NCBI RefSeq assembly: GCF_014650915.1
Contig: NZ_BMVW01000012.1
Location: 124,001-188,000 of the forward strand
Direction of reading: 5' to 3'
DNA length: 64,000 nt
Source: Streptomyces poonensis
GTDB lineage: Bacteria > Actinomycetota > Actinomycetes > Streptomycetales > Streptomycetaceae
Position numbers and translations under genes: made by a program. The notes beneath the pieces are model-generated. The model was not told the DNA's origin and made no database searches. It was given only the letters and a program-made list of their open reading frames with translations. This document shows positions 58,693 to 64,000 of this stretch, piece after piece (the stretch's first letter is position 1; every line of letters begins with the position of its first letter).

Positions 58693-58789
58693 GGGTTCCA
58701 GTCTGCCAGGCGGAAGATCCGGCCCGGCGTCCGCGTTCGTACAGGGATTCGCCTGCACGCGACCGCGCCGCCGTACCAGGATGAGACGC

Positions 58790-59659
58790 ATGGGGAGCGA
58801 GGTACGGATACGGCTGGACGGCGTCGGCCGCCGCTACGGACTGCGCGGGCGCTGGGTGCTGCGCGGGGTCGACCTGGAGGTGGCGCCCGGCGCGCTGATC
58901 CGGATCGAGGGCGCCAACGGCACCGGCAAGTCCACGCTGCTCCGCCTGCTCGCCGGCCTGGACGCGCCCACGGAGGGCCGCGTCGCCGGACGCCCGCGCA
59001 CGGCCTTCGTGCCCGAGCGCTTCCCCGCCGCGCTCCCCTTCACCGCGGCCGGGTACCTCACCCACCTCGGCGCGGTCCACGGCCTGACCCGCAAGGCCGC
59101 CGCCCGGGCCGCCGACGAGTGGCTGGAGCGCTTCGGTGCCTCCGGCCACGCCCGTACGCCGATGGCGGAGCTGTCCAAGGGCGGCAGCCAGAAGGTCGCC
59201 GTCGCCCAGGCCCTGCTCGCCGCGCCGGAGTTGCTCGTCCTGGACGAGGCGTGGACCGGGCTGGACGCGGCGGCCCGGGAGGAACTGGAGCGTGCGGTGG
59301 CCGAGCGCACGGCCGACGGCACCGCGGCGGTCTTCGTCGATCACGACCCGCGCAGGCTCGCGGAGGTGACGGACACGACGTACACGGTCGTCGACGGCGC
59401 CCTCGCGCTCCGCGCGGCGGCGGAGGAGGCGGCGTGCCCGGGCCGGCCCCGGGTCGTCGTCGAGGCCAGAGGGCCGGCGGGTGCGGAGCCACCGGGGGAG
59501 GTGGTGCGGCTCGCCGTGTCCGTGGCGGAGGCGGAGGGCGGCGCGTACCGGTTCGGGGTCACGGAGCCGCGCTCGGACGCGATCCTCCGGGCGCTGCTCG
59601 GCGCCCGGCCGCCGTGGCACGTGGTGAGCGTCAACCTCTACGAGGCAGGCAGCCTGTGA
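58790..59659 (+). CDS. ABC transporter ATP-binding protein
   Basis: A 289-residue ATPase: Walker A GANGTGKSTLL, signature LSKGGSQKVAVAQALL, Walker B LLVLDEAWTGLD and H-loop VDHDP. It is of the exporter (CcmA/MDR) class. The last 70 residues form an extra domain ending HVVSVNLYEAGSL. ATG at 58790 has AGGA eight bases upstream; ATG at 58781 has none. Its stop overlaps the membrane-protein start (TGATG), so the two form an export complex of unknown substrate. Confidence 0.87.
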   Translation: MGSEVRIRLDGVGRRYGLRGRWVLRGVDLEVAPGALIRIEGANGTGKSTLLRLLAGLDAPTEGRVAGRPRTAFVPERFPAALPFTAAGYLTHLGAVHGLTRKAAARAADEWLERFGASGHARTPMAELSKGGSQKVAVAQALLAAPELLVLDEAWTGLDAAAREELERAVAERTADGTAAVFVDHDPRRLAEVTDTTYTVVDGALALRAAAEEAACPGRPRVVVEARGPAGAEPPGEVVRLAVSVAEAEGGAYRFGVTEPRSDAILRALLGARPPWHVVSVNLYEAGSL

Positions 59660-60330
59660 TGACCGCCCTTCTCCGTTACCAGGCCGCCCTCCTCCTGCGC
59701 TCCCAGCGCTGGCTGCCGCCCGTCGTCCTGTACGCGGCGGCCCTCGGCATCGGTGTGCGGAGCGGGCAGCCCGTGCTGGACTCGCTCGGCTGGGCGGCGG
59801 CCGTGCTGCTGCCCGTCGCCGCGTGGCTGGTGCGCGTCTGCACCACCGACGAGCCCCCCGCCGCCCGCGCTTGTGCCGGCGCGGCGACCGGTCCCGGCCG
59901 CGCGCACCTGGCGTCCCTGCTCGTGGCGCTGTGCGCGGCCGTGCTGCTCGGGGTGCTGGCCGTGGGCGTCGTCACGGTCATCAGCGATCCGACGAGCACG
60001 AACCGCCGGACGCCGGTACCGCTGGGCGCCGCGAGCGGCGCCGGGCTGCTGGCCGTCCTTGCGTGCGCCCTCCTCGGCGCGGCCGTCGGCGCGCTCACCA
60101 CCCGGCCGGTACTGCGCTCCCCGGGCCGCGCCGTGCCCGCGCTGCTGCTCGGGGCACTGCTGGCGCTGGTCGTCACCGGATCGCCCGCGCGGGCGGCGGT
60201 CGGCGCGCTGGTGGACGGTTCACAGGAGGGCTCCGTCCCGGTGCCGGTCGTTCCGGTGATCGTGGCCGCGCTGCTCGCGGCGGCCGCGACGGCGGTGGCG
60301 TGCGCGCTCACCACCCGCCGCTCACCCTGA
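59659..60330 (+). CDS. ABC transporter membrane subunit (hypothetical permease)
   Basis: A 223-residue Ala/Leu/Val-rich protein with about six predicted helices (WLPPVVLYAAALGIGV, LGWAAAVLLPVAAWLV, LASLLVALCAAVLLGVLAVGVVTVI and others). It matches no characterised permease I know. Translational coupling to the ATPase gene shows it is the partner. Its end overlaps the end of the convergent 59-residue gene by nine bases. Confidence 0.82.
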   Translation: MTALLRYQAALLLRSQRWLPPVVLYAAALGIGVRSGQPVLDSLGWAAAVLLPVAAWLVRVCTTDEPPAARACAGAATGPGRAHLASLLVALCAAVLLGVLAVGVVTVISDPTSTNRRTPVPLGAASGAGLLAVLACALLGAAVGALTTRPVLRSPGRAVPALLLGALLALVVTGSPARAAVGALVDGSQEGSVPVPVVPVIVAALLAAAATAVACALTTRRSP

Positions 60331-60501
60331 GCAGGCCGCCCGCTGGGCCTCCTGCCACTCGCACACCGGGCACAGCGTGATCCCCTTGTACGACTCCGGG
60401 TACTCGGTCGGTTCCCGGCACAGGACGCACTCGGCGTAGGGCGGGCCTTCGGCCTCGGGAGGCTGTCGTCCCTCGGGGTCGGTGGCGCAGTAGTCGCTCA
60501 T
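60322..60501 (-). CDS. Small zinc-ribbon-like protein (59 residues)
   Basis: A complete small frame beginning MSDYCATDPEG and ending QRAACSG. It has two CxxC pairs, ECVLC and LCPVC, 16 residues apart, a likely zinc ribbon, plus two further Cys. Tyr and Glu are frequent (YPESYKG). Role unknown; such proteins often bind RNA, DNA or partner proteins. It overlaps the permease stop tail to tail. Confidence 0.7.
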   Translation of the reverse strand: MSDYCATDPEGRQPPEAEGPPYAECVLCREPTEYPESYKGITLCPVCEWQEAQRAACSG

Positions 60502-60567
60502 GCGTCCAGCGTAGATCCGAGGCTTGTCGAGCGGCCCCGCTTCATCGGGCGCGCGAAACAGGAGTCC

Positions 60568-60771
60568 CTAGTCGCCGTCGCCGCCGGTTCGGCCCGAACC
60601 CCGTCGCGAGCCCTTCTCGAAGAAGCGCAGCACTCCCCCCACGGTGATCGTCGCCGTCGCCACGGCGCGGACCCAGCGGGGCCCGCCGAACTCCGCCCAC
60701 ACCACACATACGCACCCGCCGACGGCAAGAGCCAAGATGCCAAGCAGTACCGGAACAGCCACGTCCCCCAC
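60568..60771 (-). CDS. Small two-helix membrane protein
   Basis: Up to 67 residues: helix 1 VPVLLGILALAVGGCVCVVWAEF, helix 2 VRAVATATITVGGVLRFF, then a basic tail. GTG at 60771, or GTG at 60762 with GAGGTGGGG just upstream, which may be the true start (64 residues). No family recognised. Confidence 0.55.
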   Translation of the reverse strand: MGDVAVPVLLGILALAVGGCVCVVWAEFGGPRWVRAVATATITVGGVLRFFEKGSRRGSGRTGGDGD

Positions 60772-60859
60772 CTCTGCATTCGTACGGTTCCTCAGCGATC
60801 ATCTCAGGCAGGGAAGAGGTGTGTCACCGCCCACTCGGTTCCACAGCGGCTGACCGGGC

Positions 60860-61696
60860 TCACCTCACCACCGCCCCGATCAGCTCCGACACACGCACGA
60901 ACCGGTACCCGCGCTCGCGCAGCTTCGGCACGATCCTCCGTACGGCACGCTCGGTGGTGGGCGCGGCGCTGCGGGTGCAGTGCATGACGACCACCGACCC
61001 CGGCCGCACCTCGTCCAGTACCTGCTGCGCCACCGCGTCCGCGTCCGTCGCGAAGGCGTCGCCGCTCACGACGTCCCACTGCACGACGGTGACCCCGGCC
61101 GGGACCAGTGCCTTCAGCACCCGGCGGTCGTGGCACCCGCCGGGGAAGCGGAAGTACGGCACGATCTTCCGTACCCCCGCCTCCCGGAAGGCGGCGAACG
61201 CGCGGTCGATGTCCGCCCGCATCCGCTTCCGGGGGAGGGCCGGCAACCCGTAGCAGTCGTCGGTGAAGGCGTAGTGGCTGTACGAGTGGTTCGCGACCTC
61301 GAAGAGCGGGTGCCGGCCGATGGCGCGTGCCTGGGCCGGGTACTCCTCGGCCCAGCGGCCCGTCATGAAGACCGTGGCCGGGACCTTGAGGCGACGGAGG
61401 GCCGCGACCAGGCGGGGGTTGTCGAAGCGCTCGCCCGCGGCTGCCCGTCCGCCCTGGCCCGCGGTCATGTCGGCGTCGAAGGTGAGCGCGACGGTTCTGC
61501 CCCGCGTGCGGGGGCCGTGCCGGAAGACCGGTGTGAGGCCGGCGGGGCCCGGTGCGAGGGTGGGGGGCGGTGAGGGTGCCGTCAAGGCGGGGCGCCGTAC
61601 CGTCTGCGGCGCCTGCGGTGCCGGTGCGGTGCCGCAGGCGGTGAGGGCGGCACCGAGAGCGCAGACGGCGGTGAGGCGCCGTGCGGGAGTGATCAC
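60860..61696 (-). CDS. Polysaccharide deacetylase (NodB domain) lipoprotein
   Basis: A 278-residue exported lipoprotein (lipobox LTAC, Pro-rich linker to about 50). NodB motifs are visible: TFDAD (catalytic and metal Asp), NHSYSH (metal His pair), RFPGGCHD, WDVVSGDA and VVMHCTR with the final His. The family deacetylates chitin, peptidoglycan or poly-GlcNAc (CE4). The GTG at 61696 has TACCGT (complement of 61703-61708) six bases upstream and no ribosome site, again a leaderless arrangement. Confidence 0.9.
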   Translation of the reverse strand: MITPARRLTAVCALGAALTACGTAPAPQAPQTVRRPALTAPSPPPTLAPGPAGLTPVFRHGPRTRGRTVALTFDADMTAGQGGRAAAGERFDNPRLVAALRRLKVPATVFMTGRWAEEYPAQARAIGRHPLFEVANHSYSHYAFTDDCYGLPALPRKRMRADIDRAFAAFREAGVRKIVPYFRFPGGCHDRRVLKALVPAGVTVVQWDVVSGDAFATDADAVAQQVLDEVRPGSVVVMHCTRSAAPTTERAVRRIVPKLRERGYRFVRVSELIGAVVR

Positions 61697-61702
61697 CGGA
61701 TG

Positions 61703-61708
61703 ACGGTA
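61703..61708 (-). promoter_or_regulatory. Candidate -10 box, leaderless deacetylase start
   Basis: TACCGT, six bases, GTG; no Shine-Dalgarno. Confidence 0.4.
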
Positions 61709-61749
61709 ACCGGATAAGTGTGATTAATGCGTGATAAGGGGGCATGTCG

Positions 61750-63282
61750 TCATTCGCTCGGCTCAGCGTGTCGTGGCTCCCGCTGCTCCAGGGGCTTCGT
61801 GGCCGGACCCTGGATGACCTTGCCGTCCACGTCGAAACGGGAACCGTGGCACGGGCAGTCCCAGGAGCGTTCGGCCGAGTTGAAGGAGACGATGCAGCCC
61901 AGGTGCGTGCAGCGGGCGGACAGGGCGTGGAGTTGTCCGCCCTCGTCGCGATGGACGGCGATCTGCTTGCCGCCCGCGCGGACGATGTCCCCGCCGCCCG
62001 GCGGGATCTCGTCCGCGGAGTCCAGACCGTGCAGCCGGTCGCCGATGAAGTGCTTGCCGACCTTCGCCTGGTGCTGGAGGAAGGCGGGGGCCTCGCGTGC
62101 GACGGTGCGCAGCCGGCGCGGATCGTAGAGGTCGGCCCACACCGGCCGGCCGCCCGTCATCAGGTCGGAGAGGAGCCGGCCCGCCATGATGCCGCCGCTC
62201 ATGCCCCAGCCGCCGAACCCGGTCGCCACCCACGCGTGCCGGGCACCGTGGTGGAGCGGGCCGACGAGGGGCACGGTGTCGGTGGGGTCGTTGTCCTGGG
62301 TGGCCCAGCGGTGGGTGAAGGTGACGCCGGGGAAGTGCTCGGTGGCCCAGGAGGTGAGCCGCGCGAAGCGCTCGTCGGTGTCGGCGGTACCGGGAGTGAA
62401 GTGTTCGCCGGTGATGATGAGCAGCCGTTGCCCGTCGCTGCCGTACGGAGCCGTACGCACCGAGCGGGTGCCCTCGTCGGGGGTGATGTACATGCCGTCG
62501 GGGTCGCGGCCGGCCGCCATCGGGCCGGCGACGACCAGCTCGCGGCGCGAGGAGAGCCGGGCGAAGGCCATGGACCGGTCGAAGATCGGGTAGTGCGTGG
62601 CCACGACGACGTCCCGGGCGGTGACGGTCGCCCCGCTCTCCGTGGTGACCCGGCAGGGCTCGCCCTCGTGCAGCCCGACCACGGGCGTGTGCTCGAACAC
62701 CCGACCGCCCCGCGCGACGCAGTCGTCCAGGAGGGCGAGGAGGTACTTGCGCGGGTGGAACTGGGCCTGCCCGGTCACCTTCACCGCCGCCGTGACGGGA
62801 TACGGCAGCGGGGTGTCCGTCACCAGCTCCGCGGACAGCCCGGCGGCGCGCGCGGCATCGGTCTCGGCACGGATCTTGGGCACCTGCCCGGCGTCGTGCG
62901 TGTAGGTGTACGCGTCGCGGCGCTCCCAGTCGCAGGCGATGCCCAGCTCGTCGACGAGTTCCGCGGCCCGCTCGATCGCCTCGCTCTGCGACACGGCGTA
63001 CAGCCGCGCCGCCTCCTCGTCCCTGGTCCGCCGCAGCTTGTCGTACACGAGCGTGTGCAGCGCGCTGACCTTGGCGGTCGTATGGCCGGTCACGCCGCCG
63101 GCGACCGTCCCGGCCTCCAGCAGGGCCACGCTCCGCCCGAGCCGCGCGACCTCGTAGGCGGTGCTGATCCCGGCGATGCCCGCCCCCACCACGACCACGT
63201 CGACGTCGAGGTCCCCGTCCAGGGGCGGGTACGCCTCGCCCGGTGCCGTCTCGATCCAGTACGAGCCCTGAGTGCTGTCCAT
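61750..63282 (-). CDS. FAD-dependent oxidoreductase (DAO type) with C-terminal Rieske [2Fe-2S] domain
   Basis: A 510-residue protein. The N-terminal DAO domain (about 1-390) has VVVVGAGIAGISTAYEVARLGRSVALLEAG and GHTTAKVSALH, with the C-terminal FAD segment VATGFGGWGMSGGIMAGRLL. The Rieske domain (about 430-500) has both cluster motifs, CTHLGC and CPCHGS. Such fusions are common in actinobacteria and cyanobacteria; the substrate is unknown, perhaps an amine. ATG at 63282 is favoured since homology starts there; the frame opens further to 63315. No ribosome site is strong at either. Confidence 0.88.
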   Translation of the reverse strand: MDSTQGSYWIETAPGEAYPPLDGDLDVDVVVVGAGIAGISTAYEVARLGRSVALLEAGTVAGGVTGHTTAKVSALHTLVYDKLRRTRDEEAARLYAVSQSEAIERAAELVDELGIACDWERRDAYTYTHDAGQVPKIRAETDAARAAGLSAELVTDTPLPYPVTAAVKVTGQAQFHPRKYLLALLDDCVARGGRVFEHTPVVGLHEGEPCRVTTESGATVTARDVVVATHYPIFDRSMAFARLSSRRELVVAGPMAAGRDPDGMYITPDEGTRSVRTAPYGSDGQRLLIITGEHFTPGTADTDERFARLTSWATEHFPGVTFTHRWATQDNDPTDTVPLVGPLHHGARHAWVATGFGGWGMSGGIMAGRLLSDLMTGGRPVWADLYDPRRLRTVAREAPAFLQHQAKVGKHFIGDRLHGLDSADEIPPGGGDIVRAGGKQIAVHRDEGGQLHALSARCTHLGCIVSFNSAERSWDCPCHGSRFDVDGKVIQGPATKPLEQREPRHAEPSE

Positions 63283-63363
63283 GCGGCGCCGGGTACCCCG
63301 GCCCGGCCGGCCCATCCGGGCGGCGCATTCCCGCGGACGGTGGGTGAGCGAGGCGCAGTGTGC

Positions 63364-64000
63364 TCAGTAGCGTGCCGGCGGGGCCCCGGCCGGGGCCCCC
63401 GGCCCGGAGGGCTCGGCCGGGCAGGTGCGGTGGTAGGGCACGCCGGGGATGAGGTCGTTCCATTCGTCCAGCGACAGGTTGCGGTTCACCAGGCGGCACC
63501 CGTACCGCACCCAGCCGGTGAAGTCACGGTTCCACAGACGCGCGGTGCCGTCCGCGGCGGCCGAGGCGAGCTCCCCGCGGGGGCCGAAGGCCACGGCGTG
63601 GACCGGCCCGCTGTGCCCGCTCAGCGCGGGGCCGACGGGGCGGCCCGTGCCGGGGTCCCAGGTCCGTACGGTGCCGTCGGCGCCGGCCGTGGCCAGGAGC
63701 CCGCCGTCCGGCCGGAACGCCACATCGGCGGCCGTGTCCGTGTTGCCGGTGAGGGGCGCTCCTCGTTGCCCGCCCGTCGCCGGGTCCCACAGCCGTACGG
63801 TGCGGTCGGCGCTCGCGGTGGCCAGCAGCTCGCCGTCCGGGCTGAAGGCGAGGTCCCTGATCGCATTGGTGTGACCGCTCAGCGGCTGCCCGCGGCGCCT
63901 GGTGGCCGCGACGTCCCACAGCAGGACGATCTGCTCGGCGCCGGCGGTGGCCAGCAGCTTCCCGTCGGGGCTGAAGGCGACTCCGGTCACCGCTTCCCGG
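63364..64000 (-). CDS. WD40-repeat protein, C-terminal part (runs off the window)
   Basis: At least four WD40 repeats are seen (VAFSPDGKLLATAGAEQIVLLWD, LAFSPDGELLATASADRTVRLWD, VAFRPDGGLLATAGADGTVRTWD, VAFGPRGELASAAADGTARLW), followed by the closing GYGCRLVNRNLSLDEWNDLIPG-like tail (VRYGCRLVNRNLSLDEW) and a Pro/Ala-rich end. This tail is typical of large Streptomyces STAND or kinase-WD40 proteins. The gene starts beyond position 64000, so the N-terminal effector domain is unknown. Confidence 0.88.
   Translation of the reverse strand, partial: REAVTGVAFSPDGKLLATAGAEQIVLLWDVAATRRRGQPLSGHTNAIRDLAFSPDGELLATASADRTVRLWDPATGGQRGAPLTGNTDTAADVAFRPDGGLLATAGADGTVRTWDPGTGRPVGPALSGHSGPVHAVAFGPRGELASAAADGTARLWNRDFTGWVRYGCRLVNRNLSLDEWNDLIPGVPYHRTCPAEPSGPGAPAGAPPARY

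Noticed and set aside
1..64000. Mobile elements, tRNA genes, rRNA, origins or attachment sites
   Set aside because: No transposase or integrase, no cloverleaf-like intergenic sequence and no DnaA-box cluster was visible on either strand.

Overview
The window is actinomycete chromosome, almost certainly Streptomyces. It has very high GC, GTG/TTG starts with strong GGAGG-type ribosome sites, long antisense open frames typical of about 70% GC DNA, twin-arginine-like or lipobox lipoproteins, and mannosidase, chitobiose/GlcNAc and xylose uptake genes. Gene order (ngcEFG - ROK regulator - xylFGH - dxs - amino acid permease ... fadBA ... RNase D - hemE ... hemY - hemQ) agrees with what I remember of the S. 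coelicolor SCO6005-SCO6050 core region; that comparison is from memory and unchecked. I see no insertion sequence, prophage, tRNA, rRNA or CRISPR array.

Layout. 1-972: tail of an upstream gene, a Uma2 remnant and a VOC protein. 974-16075: sugar acquisition: a secreted GH92 alpha-mannosidase, an NgcEFG-type transporter with a probable DasR site, a Rok7B7-type ROK regulator, a XylFGH-type transporter, and dxs. 16241-18142: amino acid permease and NYN-domain protein. 18172-32064: a cell-surface polymer island: LCP ligase, divergent galE, two related beta-propeller-like proteins (one with a degenerate PIG-L domain), CDP-alcohol phosphatidyltransferase, a 1498-residue GT2-GT2-TagF fusion, an SGNH hydrolase, a small surface-repeat-like protein and an NAGPA-type phosphodiester glycosidase lipoprotein. 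The last five genes overlap head to tail. 32206-35549: fatty acid beta-oxidation (fadB, fadA). 35701-42493: manno-oligosaccharide locus: LacI regulator and GH2 beta-mannosidase divergent from a three-gene ABC importer. 42543-53294: housekeeping, including RNase D, an orphan response regulator, DUF3000, hemE, rhomboid protease, CoA-disulfide-reductase-like flavoenzyme, DUF4349 lipoprotein, hemY and hemQ. 53320-64000: secreted tripeptidyl aminopeptidase-like hydrolase, a DUF692/MNIO enzyme, a nitroreductase/MarR divergent pair, Pth2-like protein, a small ABC transporter, small proteins, polysaccharide deacetylase lipoprotein, a Rieske-FAD oxidoreductase and the end of a WD40 protein.

How it works together. 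The left third imports and breaks down glycans and chitin or hemicellulose sugars under local regulators (dre site, ROK-type operator, palindromic operators). The 18-32 kb island looks like one machine that makes UDP-galactose, builds and decorates a phosphodiester-linked wall glycopolymer, trims it and attaches it to peptidoglycan. It is the most interesting system here. hemE, hemY and hemQ supply three steps of the coproporphyrin-dependent haem pathway of actinobacteria.

A second theme is translation initiation. Seven genes have no Shine-Dalgarno sequence but carry a TANNNT hexamer ending 6 or 7 bases before the start codon, which suggests leaderless mRNAs.
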